Assembly (NCBI GenBank): GCA_051646185.1
Contig: JBOFCS010000179.1
Span: 1-6,199 of the forward strand
Length of the DNA stretch: 6,199 nt
Direction of reading: 5' to 3'
Source of the DNA: JBOFCS01 sp051646185
Lineage (GTDB): Bacteria; Actinomycetota; Actinomycetes; Mycobacteriales; Mycobacteriaceae
In this document: positions 1-6,071 of the stretch, piece after piece
Layout of the letters: each line of letters begins with the position of its first letter
How positions within the stretch are numbered: the stretch's first letter is position 1
The notes under the pieces: model-generated
What the model was told of the DNA's origin: nothing
Databases searched by the model: none
The model's input: the letters and a program-made list of their open reading frames with translations, nothing else
Translations under genes and position numbers: made by a program

Positions 1-128
1 AAGAAAACGAACGCGACTACCACCCCAACTACCTCATCACCGTACAAAACGGAAGCCAACTCATCGGCCCACCCATCAAAGCCTGGCCCCCCGTCCTCGG
101 CGACTGGAACGACCCCAACCACCCATGA
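1..128 (+). CDS. 3' end of an unrecognised protein (partial, 5' end outside window)
   Basis: A reading frame enters from the left edge (first full codon at base 3) and stops at TGA 126-128, giving 41 residues. The peptide starts ENERDYHPNYLITVQNG and ends GDWNDPNHP. It contains several Pro, Trp and Asn residues and no membrane segment. Nearly every third base in the codons is C or A, a strong and consistent bias that favours this frame over the other two, although frame 1 also stays open here. I do not recognise the family. The gene is convergent with pntB, whose stop lies 91 bases away. Its DNA is far richer in A+C on this strand than the genes that follow, so it may belong to an acquired or accessory segment. 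That this is coding is likely; its function is unknown. Confidence 0.5.
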   Translation, partial: ENERDYHPNYLITVQNGSQLIGPPIKAWPPVLGDWNDPNHP

Positions 129-159
129 CACACAACGCCTAACAAACAGCACAAAAACA

Positions 160-183
160 AGAGCAAAAATACGCCGAGGCTCT
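160..183 (-). terminator. weak candidate terminator of the pnt operon
   Basis: Read on the minus strand downstream of pntB, AGAGC (183-179) pairs with GCTCT (164-160) across a 14-base loop. It is followed by the T-rich run TGTTTTTGTG. The stem has only 5 bp and the loop is large, so this is a poor intrinsic terminator. It is simply the only stem-plus-T-tract between the pntB stop and the convergent gene. Confidence 0.28.
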
Positions 184-218
184 CATCACGTACCCGCATG
201 GAAGGGCATCACAAATCC

Positions 219-1652
219 TTACAGTGCCTTCAGTTCTTCGATAACCTCACTGACCGATTTTTTGGCATCGCCAAAAAGCAGGGAGGATGTGGGTAATGTG
301 AAGAGCGGGTTATCAATTCCTGCATACCCAGAAGACATCGAACGCTTAAGCACAATCACCGAACGCGACTGGTCCACATTGAGAATGGGCATTCCAAAAA
401 TTGGGCTCGCCGGATCGGTGCGAGCCGCAGGATTGGTAACATCGTTTGCGCCAATAACAATGGTGACATCTGTACGGGCAAACTCACCGTTGATATCGTC
501 CATTTCTTTCATTGAATCATAGGGAACATCCGCCTCAGCTAAAAGCACATTCATATGCCCCGGCATCCGCCCAGCCACTGGGTGAATGGCGTACTTGACC
601 TCAACACCCTTACTTTCCAAAATGGTTGCCATGTCTTTGACCACATGCTGTGCCTGGGCAACCGCAAGGCCGTAACCAGGAACCACAATCACCTGGTTGG
701 CATAAGCCATTTGAATAGCCACATCCGCGGCAGAAGTTGCCTTGACCGTGCCCCCACTAGCACTGCCTGCGACGACAGCGGCATCAGCACCACCAAAGGC
801 TCCAAACACAATTGCCGGAATAGAGCGATTCATAGCCGTTGCCATGAGGTTGGTCAGAATTGTTCCCGAAGCACCAACAATCATGCCGGCCACAATCATT
901 GCCGTGTTATTAAGTGCCAAACCTGCCGCAGCGGCTGATAATCCGGTGAGAGCATTTAATAACGAAATAACCACCGGCATATCAGCACCACCAATAGGCA
1001 GCACCACAAACAAACCAACAACTGCCGAAAGAATCAACACTGCCACTATCCACCACTGCGAACTACCCTCGCCTGGCTGCGCTTTGATCCCGATGTAAGT
1101 CGCAGCAGCGATAGCAGAAAGCAATAAAATAATATTTGCTAGTTGGAAAACTTTGGCATTGGCAACAAAGGCTTTTTCCACATTCTTATTCATCAGTTCT
1201 TGCAGCTTTAAGAAGGCAATCAATGAGCCCCAGAATGAGACTGAGCCAATAACGGCAGCAAATAATGACCCAATAACTATATGGATTGTTGGCGACTCAC
1301 CATGCTTAAAAGCCGAAAAGCCAGCTGTATCAACAAACTCTGACCAAGCAATAAGCGCAACCGTACCGCCACCAACCCCATTAAACAGGGCAACCAGCTG
1401 AGGCATAGCTGTCATCTTGACTTTACGAGCTGGAGGAACCCCACCAATAACACCAATAACCAGACCCACAATGATAAGAATCCAGTTTTGGGTATGGCGA
1501 ATATCAATAAGCGTTGCCAACACCGCAATAGCCATACCGGTAGCAGCAATCCAGTTACCACGCACCGCGGTCTTTGGCCCGGTAAGTCCAGATAACCCAA
1601 GAATGAAAAGCCCAAAAGCCAGAATATATAAGACTGTTACTAGATTGTTCAC
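219..1652 (-). CDS. pntB: NAD(P) transhydrogenase subunit beta, PntB
   Basis: Membrane and NADP(H)-binding subunit of the proton-translocating transhydrogenase, which moves hydride from NADH to NADP+ while protons flow into the cell. At 477 residues it is close to E. coli PntB (462). Residues 1-275 are mostly hydrophobic helices and include GGADMPVV (221-228) and Asn233 (LLN), matching the conserved Asp and Asn of the proton channel. Domain III (about 315-477) carries VVPGYGLAVAQAQ (323-335), HPVAGRMPGHMNVLLAEADV (357-376), GANDVTNPAA (401-410) and RSMSSGYAG (437-445), all typical of the NADP site. Position 91 is Asn, where E. coli has His. The start is GTG at 1652-1650. It overlaps the pntAb stop by 4 bases (GTGA) and has an AAAGAGG ribosome site 10 bases upstream, so translation is probably coupled. 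The stop is TAA at 221-219. Confidence 0.97.
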   Translation of the reverse strand: MNNLVTVLYILAFGLFILGLSGLTGPKTAVRGNWIAATGMAIAVLATLIDIRHTQNWILIIVGLVIGVIGGVPPARKVKMTAMPQLVALFNGVGGGTVALIAWSEFVDTAGFSAFKHGESPTIHIVIGSLFAAVIGSVSFWGSLIAFLKLQELMNKNVEKAFVANAKVFQLANIILLLSAIAAATYIGIKAQPGEGSSQWWIVAVLILSAVVGLFVVLPIGGADMPVVISLLNALTGLSAAAAGLALNNTAMIVAGMIVGASGTILTNLMATAMNRSIPAIVFGAFGGADAAVVAGSASGGTVKATSAADVAIQMAYANQVIVVPGYGLAVAQAQHVVKDMATILESKGVEVKYAIHPVAGRMPGHMNVLLAEADVPYDSMKEMDDINGEFARTDVTIVIGANDVTNPAARTDPASPIFGMPILNVDQSRSVIVLKRSMSSGYAGIDNPLFTLPTSSLLFGDAKKSVSEVIEELKAL

Positions 1653-1981
1653 TGTGAATCAGCCTCTTTCTGCCCAGCAACATTACCAACGGCAGGCTTC
1701 GCCTTAAACATGCCAAGCATGCGATCTGTCACCACAAAGCCACCTACCACATTGACAGTTCCAAAAATCAGGGCAATAAACGCAATCACCTTCAATCCCC
1801 AAGGTGCATCATGTACTTTACCTAAAACAATCAAAGCGCCAAGAACAACGATGCCATGAATAGCGTTGGTACCAGACATCAACGGCGTATGGAGAGTATT
1901 AGGAACCTTGGAAATCACAGCAAAACCAACAAACCCAGAAAGCACCAGGATGGCAATATTTGCCAGCAGCGAGGTGTACAT
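1649..1981 (-). CDS. pntAb: NAD(P) transhydrogenase subunit alpha part 2, PntAb
   Basis: Small membrane part of the split alpha subunit, corresponding to the C-terminal helices of E. coli PntA. Together with PntB it forms the proton-conducting membrane domain II. The 110-residue length is normal for the free-standing version. Three clear hydrophobic segments lie at about residues 4-24, 40-56 and 62-86. Between the first two sits the diagnostic stretch SKVPNTLHTPLMSGTNAIHG (24-43), and GGFVVTDRML (80-89) closes the last helix. The tail from about residue 92 is hydrophilic. ATG (1981-1979) overlaps the pntAa stop by one base (TGATG), and a strong AGGAG site lies 5 bases upstream (1987-1991). 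It is the middle gene of the operon and its own stop overlaps the pntB GTG, so the three chains are probably made in a fixed ratio. Confidence 0.96.
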   Translation of the reverse strand: MYTSLLANIAILVLSGFVGFAVISKVPNTLHTPLMSGTNAIHGIVVLGALIVLGKVHDAPWGLKVIAFIALIFGTVNVVGGFVVTDRMLGMFKAKPAVGNVAGQKEADSQ

Positions 1982-3087
1982 CAGTTCTCCTCTTCACGGG
2001 TAACACAAGATGCCGCCAGTACCTCATCGGTAAAGTCCGGACTGAGTACTCCGTCGGTAATCATCAGTTCAAGAAGGGACAGAATATTTTTGGAATACAA
2101 CTCACTGGAATGCTCAGGCATTGTCGCTGGCAAATTTAGAGGGGAAGCAATAGTGACATCATGCTTCACAACAACCTGACCAGGCTCAGTAAGTTCACAG
2201 TTACCCCCAGTTTCCCCAGCAAGATCAACAACAACACTCCCTGGCTTCATCCCCTCAACAGCTGCGGCGGTGACCAGCCGGGGCGCTGGACGCCCGGGCA
2301 CTAGCGCAGTAGTGATGACAACGTCAAAACCTTTAATCGCCTCTTCTAACGCACCCTGCTGCTTCGCACGTTCCTGCTCATTGAGTTCCCTAGCGTATCC
2401 ACCCTCACCAGCGGCATCAATACCAAGGTCAAGCCATTGCGCCCCCACAGACCGGACTTGATCGGCAACCTCAGGGCGCACGTCGTAGCCAGTAGTGCGA
2501 GCGCCTAGCCGCTTAGCGGTAGCTAATGCTTGTAGCCCTGCCACCCCTACACCAAGGACTAATACTGTGGCCGGTTTCACTGTTCCTGCTGCGGTAGTCA
2601 GCATTGGAAAAAAGCGAGTGGATTGATCAGCAGCAAGCAGTACTGCCTTGTACCCAGCAACGTTAGCTTGACTCGATAGCGCATCCATCGTTTGTGCCCG
2701 AGAGATCCGAGGGATAGCTTCCATTGCAAAGGCCTGAACCCCTGCTGTTTTAAGCGCAGAAATCTGATTATCAGCGTTACGTGGCGCCAAGAAACCAATC
2801 AATGTTGCGCCAACTTTTATTTTTGCAACCTCAGCATTAGTTGGTGGCGCAACCTTAACAATAACATCGGCGCTCCAAGGGTCACCGATCTTTGCCCCGG
2901 CTTCTCGATATAGCTCATCGGGAATGAGCGCACCTGACCCGGCCTGAGCCTCAACAACCACATCAACGCCGGAAGCTATCAACTTAGAAATAACCTTCGG
3001 AACAAGCGCAACGCGGCGCTCTCCGTCATTCGACTCTCGGACTACGCCAACAACACACTGGTTGTTACTGCTCTGTGAAGTCTGCAT
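1981..3087 (-). CDS. pntAa: NAD(P) transhydrogenase subunit alpha part 1, PntAa
   Basis: Cytoplasmic NAD(H)-binding domain I of the split transhydrogenase, 368 residues, as expected when the membrane part is a separate gene. The N-terminal half has GVVRESNDGERRVALVP (14-30), typical of the alanine dehydrogenase/PNT N-terminal domain. RISRAQTMDALSSQANVAG (127-145) is the PNT signature and includes Arg127, Gln132, Asp135 and Ser138, known nucleotide-contact residues in the Rhodospirillum rubrum protein. The Rossmann loop is GVGVAG (179-184), with acidic Asp202 (YDVR) ending the second strand, which fits NAD rather than NADP. A mobile-loop region (about 225-265) and VVDLAGETGGNCELT (286-300) follow. 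ATG at 3087-3085 has AAGG 7 bases upstream. It is first in the operon, with its promoter expected in 3088-3260. The motifs also resemble alanine dehydrogenase, but the signature and the neighbours exclude that. Confidence 0.97.
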   Translation of the reverse strand: MQTSQSSNNQCVVGVVRESNDGERRVALVPKVISKLIASGVDVVVEAQAGSGALIPDELYREAGAKIGDPWSADVIVKVAPPTNAEVAKIKVGATLIGFLAPRNADNQISALKTAGVQAFAMEAIPRISRAQTMDALSSQANVAGYKAVLLAADQSTRFFPMLTTAAGTVKPATVLVLGVGVAGLQALATAKRLGARTTGYDVRPEVADQVRSVGAQWLDLGIDAAGEGGYARELNEQERAKQQGALEEAIKGFDVVITTALVPGRPAPRLVTAAAVEGMKPGSVVVDLAGETGGNCELTEPGQVVVKHDVTIASPLNLPATMPEHSSELYSKNILSLLELMITDGVLSPDFTDEVLAASCVTREEEN

Positions 3088-3125
3088 TTACTGACCTTAC
3101 TGCTTCGGGGGTAACTCCTGTCAGC

Positions 3126-3137
3126 GCCACTGGTGGC
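3126..3137. repeat. short inverted repeat in the pntAa leader
   Basis: GCCAC (3126-3130) and GTGGC (3133-3137) are perfect reverse complements separated by TG. The repeat sits 39 bases before the pntAa start, between the candidate -10 and the ribosome site. A two-base gap is too tight for a normal RNA hairpin of full length, so a protein-binding half-site pair is as likely as RNA structure. It could also be chance. Confidence 0.3.
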
Positions 3138-3185
3138 TATCTCAGCTCCCGACTCTGCATCTCGAAGCCCGACCTGAGTTCACCG

Positions 3186-3191
3186 ATCCTA
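3186..3191 (-). promoter_or_regulatory. candidate -10 box of the pnt operon promoter
   Basis: On the minus strand this reads TAGGAT, which fits the actinobacterial TAnnnT -10 pattern, about 100 bases before the pntAa ATG. No good -35 is present: the hexamer 17 bases upstream is CATAAC, and weak -35 boxes are common in corynebacteria. A second TAnnnT hexamer, TAGGTT, lies at 3225-3230. Which one is used cannot be told from sequence. Confidence 0.3.
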
Positions 3192-3237
3192 AACTGACTC
3201 ACAAGTAAGTTATGAACTCGACCCAACCTAATTAGTC

Positions 3238-3253
3238 TGAAAAAGCTATCACA
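3238..3253. promoter_or_regulatory. possible GlxR/CRP-type binding site
   Basis: On the minus strand the 16 bases read TGTGATAGCTTTTTCA. Against the corynebacterial GlxR pattern TGTGA-N6-TCACA, the first half matches 5 of 5 and the second 3 of 5. The central TA of the better sites is absent. It lies just upstream of the candidate pnt promoters, where an activator or repressor could act. A match this loose arises by chance fairly often. Confidence 0.25.
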
Positions 3254-3298
3254 TGTCCTTGAACAACAGTCGGCACCTGGATGAACGGCAAAAGACCC

Positions 3299-3335
3299 CG
3301 GCTAAAGTTATTGGGTAATCATCGCGAACTAGCCG
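3299..3335. repeat. inverted repeat upstream of the HIT gene
   Basis: CGGCTA (3299-3304) is the exact reverse complement of TAGCCG (3330-3335), with 25 bases between them. A nested TTA (3308-3310) and TAA (3316-3318) around TTGGG lies inside. The stem is short and no T-run follows it, so it is not a good terminator. It may be an operator or chance. Confidence 0.22.
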
Positions 3336-3392
3336 TGAATGACCACCCAAAAACAAAACCAGCCTAATCGTCATGTGCAAAAACCTGAGTCC

Positions 3393-3398
3393 TATGCT
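3393..3398 (+). promoter_or_regulatory. candidate -10 box giving a leaderless HIT mRNA
   Basis: TATGCT fits the TAnnnT -10 pattern. It ends six bases before the ATG at 3405, so transcription would be expected to start at or within a base of the A of that ATG. No Shine-Dalgarno sequence precedes the ATG, which agrees with a leaderless message, a common arrangement in actinobacteria. The -35 region is weak (GTCATG at 3370-3375). Confidence 0.35.
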
Positions 3399-3404
3399 GA
3401 AGCC

Positions 3405-3854
3405 ATGGGCTGCCTCTTCTGCAATATCATTAGCGGGAACGCACCGTCAATTCAGGTGTACGAAGACGAAACTGTATTCGGGTTCCTTGATATTCGGCCA
3501 ATAAGAAGAGGCCACACTCTTTTAGTACCAAAACAGCATTCCACTAACCTCTCAGACCTACCTCCAGAGCAAGGAGCCAAACTCTTTCAAGCTGGACATA
3601 AAGTAGCCTTAGCACTCCGCCTGAGCCCTTTAGGTTCCGATGGCACAAATTTGGTTATCAATGATGGCAAAGCCGCGTTCCAAACTGTTTTCCATACCCA
3701 CCTACATGTGATACCACGGCAGCACGGCGACCGACTTGATTTTGCTAAGGGTTTCCTTTTCCGCAATGACCCCAATCTATCGAGCACTGGTGATTTAGTT
3801 CGTAAAGGATTACAGTGCATAAACTCCCAAGCAGAATGGAACTTACCGCAATGA
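3405..3854 (+). CDS. HIT-family nucleotide-binding protein (HINT-like hydrolase)
   Basis: Small cytoplasmic HIT (histidine triad) protein. The family hydrolyses adenosine phosphoramidates and related nucleotide conjugates. From the start chosen here it has 149 residues. MGCLFCNIISG opens it with Cys3-x2-Cys6, which in HINT-like proteins binds zinc, probably with His45 (VPKQHS) and a triad His. LVIND (83-87) precedes QTVFHTHLHVIPR (93-105), the active-site triad His97-x-His99-x-His101, with His99 the expected nucleophile. I chose ATG 3405 because HIT proteins normally begin right at the CxxC segment and a -10 box sits at leaderless spacing. An upstream in-frame ATG at 3339 would add 22 hydrophilic residues with no family likeness. 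The stop overlaps the next gene's start by 4 bases (ATGA), so it probably leads an operon. The physiological substrate is unknown. Confidence 0.93.
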   Translation: MGCLFCNIISGNAPSIQVYEDETVFGFLDIRPIRRGHTLLVPKQHSTNLSDLPPEQGAKLFQAGHKVALALRLSPLGSDGTNLVINDGKAAFQTVFHTHLHVIPRQHGDRLDFAKGFLFRNDPNLSSTGDLVRKGLQCINSQAEWNLPQ

Positions 3855-4669
3855 CTTCTTTAGATCGAGCATCAATCGTTGACGCACTACTCGATCAATG
3901 GGAGGTGCTGGCAACACTCTGTGAAAATTTTACCGATACCCAATGGAACAGCAAAACTGCTCTCGAAAGCTGGTCCGTGCGTGATGTTGTAGCACATATC
4001 ATCGGAACAGAATCTTTGTTGGCAGGTCTGCAACCACCAAAGATAACTACCGACACCAAAGAACTTGGTCACGTGCGCAATAAAATTGCTGAGTTTAATG
4101 AGCGTTGGGTTTTGGGACTACGCGAAAAATCTACTTCTGAGCTTCTGCGAAATTATTATTCCATCATCAACCAACGGCGCACCATGCTGCTTGCGCTTAG
4201 TGATGAAGAGTTCGAAGCCCCGGCAGCAACTCCTGCCGGGCAAGCAACATACGGAAGATTTATGCGTATTCGCTTATTTGATTGCTGGATTCATGAAATT
4301 GATATTCGAGATGCCCTAAAAATATCAGGAAATGAAGGGGGCAAACGAGGGTCTTTAGCTTTTGCTGAAATCCTTAGCTCACTGGGATTCACCATTGGGA
4401 AAAAGGCGCAAGCGCCCCAAGGTAGCCGGATTAAATTTGAACTTTCTGGACCTCTTGCACAAGAAATTTTTGTTTCGGTCGATCAGAGGGCGACGCTGGT
4501 TGACCAATTCACTACCGATCCAACAACCACGATTCTTCTTGATTCCGGGCTCTTCACTCGTTTATGCGCTGGTCGAACCACCAGCATAGCCCATCCAGGG
4601 GAAATAAAGATTGCTGGTGATCAGCACCTTGGCGCGGCCATTGTAGACTCACTCAACTTTGTCATATAA
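3851..4669 (+). CDS. maleylpyruvate isomerase family mycothiol-dependent enzyme
   Basis: 272-residue cytoplasmic protein of the MDMPI family, with an N-terminal DinB-like metal-binding four-helix domain (about 1-165) and a C-terminal MDMPI/SCP2-like domain (about 190-272). The N-terminal domain shows ESWSVRDVVAHIIGTE (39-54), with metal ligand His49, and RLFDCWIHEIDIRDAL (141-156), with Asp144 and His148. These align with His52, Glu144 and His148 of the characterised C. glutamicum maleylpyruvate isomerase, so one ligand is Asp instead of Glu. The C-terminal part ends with LDSGLFTRLCAGRT and IAGDQHLGAAIV, usual for the family. Members use mycothiol as thiol cofactor. Gentisate-pathway genes are absent here, so maleylpyruvate is probably not the substrate. 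ATG 3851 overlaps the HIT stop and has GGAA 9 bases upstream. An ATG at 3836 would add five residues. Confidence 0.88.
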   Translation: MTSLDRASIVDALLDQWEVLATLCENFTDTQWNSKTALESWSVRDVVAHIIGTESLLAGLQPPKITTDTKELGHVRNKIAEFNERWVLGLREKSTSELLRNYYSIINQRRTMLLALSDEEFEAPAATPAGQATYGRFMRIRLFDCWIHEIDIRDALKISGNEGGKRGSLAFAEILSSLGFTIGKKAQAPQGSRIKFELSGPLAQEIFVSVDQRATLVDQFTTDPTTTILLDSGLFTRLCAGRTTSIAHPGEIKIAGDQHLGAAIVDSLNFVI

Positions 4670-4679
4670 CTTTCAGGAT

Positions 4680-5009
4680 ATGAATAGTCACGGTCAAACC
4701 CCTACCGATTCGGTTAGTGTGCATGCACCTGAGCACAATCGATATGAATTACAGCGCAATGGGAATTTAGCTGGCTTTTGTGAATATACTGAGCAATCCG
4801 GGATTCGCAACTTTAATCATACGCTCACCATGCCCGACTATCGAGGACAAGGGGTTGCTGGAGTAGTCACTAGGTTTGCGCTAGACGATTGCAAGGAAAA
4901 CCACATTCAGATACTGCCATCATGCTCTTTTGTACTCACATTTGTGCGGAAAAACCCCGAATATCGAGAGCTAATTCCTCAGCATTTACAAAACCAATAC
5001 GATCTATAA
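4680..5009 (+). CDS. small GNAT-like N-acetyltransferase (NATD1/YjdJ type)
   Basis: 109-residue protein of the compact GNAT branch (Acetyltransf_CG/NATD1/YjdJ type), which keeps only the acetyl-CoA-binding core. The order of elements is right for the family: NRYELQRNGNLAGFCEYTE (20-38) as the first strands, FNHTLTMP (45-52), the acetyl-CoA pyrophosphate loop YRGQGVAG (54-61) with a following helix VVTRFALDDCKE, then ILPSCSFVLTFVRKNPEY (78-95), whose P-x-C and NPEY pattern is distinctive. The acceptor substrate is unknown for most members. ATG 4680 lies 10 bases after the stop of the previous gene. AGGA at 4675-4678 is too close to be an ideal ribosome site, so translation may depend on coupling. 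A TTG at 4659, overlapping the previous gene by 11 bases, would add seven residues and is less likely. Confidence 0.85.
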   Translation: MNSHGQTPTDSVSVHAPEHNRYELQRNGNLAGFCEYTEQSGIRNFNHTLTMPDYRGQGVAGVVTRFALDDCKENHIQILPSCSFVLTFVRKNPEYRELIPQHLQNQYDL

Positions 5010-5034
5010 CCCCAATTTATCCACTCATACATAC

Positions 5035-5040
5035 GGAAAG
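5035..5040 (+). promoter_or_regulatory. ribosome binding site that decides the acuI start
   Basis: GGAAAG directly abuts an ATG at 5041 but stands 6 bases before a second in-frame ATG at 5047. Only the second has workable Shine-Dalgarno spacing, so 5047 is taken as the start. Confidence 0.6.
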
Positions 5041-5046
5041 ATGAAG

Positions 5047-6060
5047 ATGAGCAATAGCTTTCAAGCCCTAGTTGCACGTCAAAATGATAATTTAGCAGAT
5101 ACTGTAGATCTCAATATCGAGACCTTAGATCGCAGCTTCCTCCCCGAGGATGGGGTAACCATAAAAGTGCACTATTCTTCAATCAATTATAAAGATGCCC
5201 TTGCCCTCTCACCTCGCGGCGGAGTAGTACGAAACTACCCTATTATTCCTGGAATTGATATTGCCGGTGAGGTTGTCGACCCCGCAGGAAGTGACTTCGC
5301 GATTGGGGAATTGGTGGTTGCCCATGGGCATGATATTGGCACTGCCCGCCACGGTGGCTATGCAGAAATAGCAAAAGTACCTGCGGATCAAGTGATTTCC
5401 TTAGAAAATGGCCTTTCTCCGGCTGAGGCTGCAACAATTGGTACCGCAGGATTCACCGCAGCTATGAGCGTAGCTGCGATCACTAATGCAGGAATCACAC
5501 CTTCAGCTGGGCCAGTACTAGTCACTGGGGCAAGCGGGGGCGTTGGCAGTGTTGCTGTTGATCTGTTGGCAGCAGCTGGTTATGAAATTGTTGCCTCTAC
5601 TGGAAAAGTCACCGCACATGAACTGCTACGCGAATTGGGTGCTGCAGAAATTATCGGACGACTACCTGAAGATCCTGCAGCGAAACCTCGTCCACTGGGT
5701 AAGGCAAAATGGGTAGCTGCGATTGATTGTGTTGGCGGAAATACTCTTTCTGAAGTAATTAGCTCTCTACACTATGGAGGTGTGGTTGCCGCGAGTGGAT
5801 TAACTGGCGGACCTTCGCTCAACACCACCGTACTTCCATTCATCCTTCGCGGAGTTAGTCTGATCGGAATTGATTCCGTCCAACAAAACTTTCAAGCGCG
5901 TAAAGCCTTATGGGACAGGCTAGCTACGGACCTTAAACCAAAACACCTCAATCAGCTTGCCGTAAATTGTGATCTAAGCACAGTACCCACTGCGCTAGAT
6001 TCAATTAAACAAGGTACCTTCACCGGTCGAGGGCTGGTAAAGGTAGCAAATGAGCTCTGA
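5047..6060 (+). CDS. acuI: NADPH-dependent acryloyl-CoA reductase, AcuI/YhdH family
   Basis: 337-residue zinc-independent medium-chain dehydrogenase/reductase close to E. coli YhdH (AcuI), which reduces acryloyl-CoA to propionyl-CoA with NADPH. Family landmarks run through the protein: YSSINYKDALAL (43-54), YPIIPGIDIAGEV (64-76), GTAGFTAAMSV (132-142), the Rossmann glycine loop VTGASGGVGSVAVDLL (159-174), STGKVTAHELLRELGA (184-199) as the NADPH phosphate region, GGVVAASGLTGG (244-255), LPFILRGVSLIGIDSV (263-278) and a terminal GRGLVKV. YhdH has SGRESTHEYLKSLGA at the phosphate region, so Lys187 stands in place of its Arg. No structural or catalytic zinc cysteines are visible, as expected. It starts 37 bases after the acetyltransferase stop and is probably co-transcribed. 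The role may be removal of reactive acryloyl-CoA. The substrate is inferred from family likeness, and a broader quinone or enone reductase is possible. Confidence 0.92.
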   Translation: MSNSFQALVARQNDNLADTVDLNIETLDRSFLPEDGVTIKVHYSSINYKDALALSPRGGVVRNYPIIPGIDIAGEVVDPAGSDFAIGELVVAHGHDIGTARHGGYAEIAKVPADQVISLENGLSPAEAATIGTAGFTAAMSVAAITNAGITPSAGPVLVTGASGGVGSVAVDLLAAAGYEIVASTGKVTAHELLRELGAAEIIGRLPEDPAAKPRPLGKAKWVAAIDCVGGNTLSEVISSLHYGGVVAASGLTGGPSLNTTVLPFILRGVSLIGIDSVQQNFQARKALWDRLATDLKPKHLNQLAVNCDLSTVPTALDSIKQGTFTGRGLVKVANEL

Positions 6061-6071
6061 AACCGACTCCA

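Larger units (their letters stand above)
3088..3404. other. divergent intergenic control region between pntAa and the HIT gene
   Basis: No convincing gene is seen here. The region separates the minus-strand pnt operon from the plus-strand HIT cluster and must hold promoters for both. I see one candidate -10 for pnt, one for the HIT gene, a GlxR-like palindrome and two small inverted repeats, all listed separately. An in-frame ATG at 3339 would extend the HIT protein by 22 residues into this region. That extension lacks a ribosome site and has no resemblance to HIT proteins, so I treat the DNA as non-coding. Confidence 0.7.

Noticed and set aside
1..522. Long plus-strand open frame running through the left gene and antisense to pntB
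   Set aside because: Frame 1 stays open by chance. Its peptide is low-complexity Thr/Ser/Pro at the start and then the shadow of pntB, which is clearly coding on the minus strand.
742..1098. Plus-strand open frames opposite pntB (also 555-938, 1153-1401 and 1417-1707)
   Set aside because: They are antisense shadows of a well-conserved membrane protein gene, with Ala/Pro/Thr-rich or irregular peptides and no ribosome sites.
3137..3160. Short upstream frame in the pnt leader on the minus strand (ATG to TAG, seven residues MQSRELR)
   Set aside because: It has no ribosome site, no regulatory-looking codon run and no pairing structure that would make an attenuator. A frame this short is expected by chance.
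3088..3180. Riboswitch in the roughly 90-base leader of pntAa
   Set aside because: I could not match conserved cores of NAD, SAM or c-di-AMP type aptamers, and the pairing is limited to one tight 5-bp repeat.
3339..3404. N-terminal extension of the HIT protein
   Set aside because: The 22 residues are hydrophilic, lack family likeness, have no Shine-Dalgarno sequence and overlap the best promoter candidate.
3815..3850. Longer start for the MDMPI-family protein at 3815 or 3836
   Set aside because: Residues added before 3851 are not family-like, while ATG 3851 gives the usual start, the ATGA overlap with the HIT stop and a GGAA site at workable spacing.
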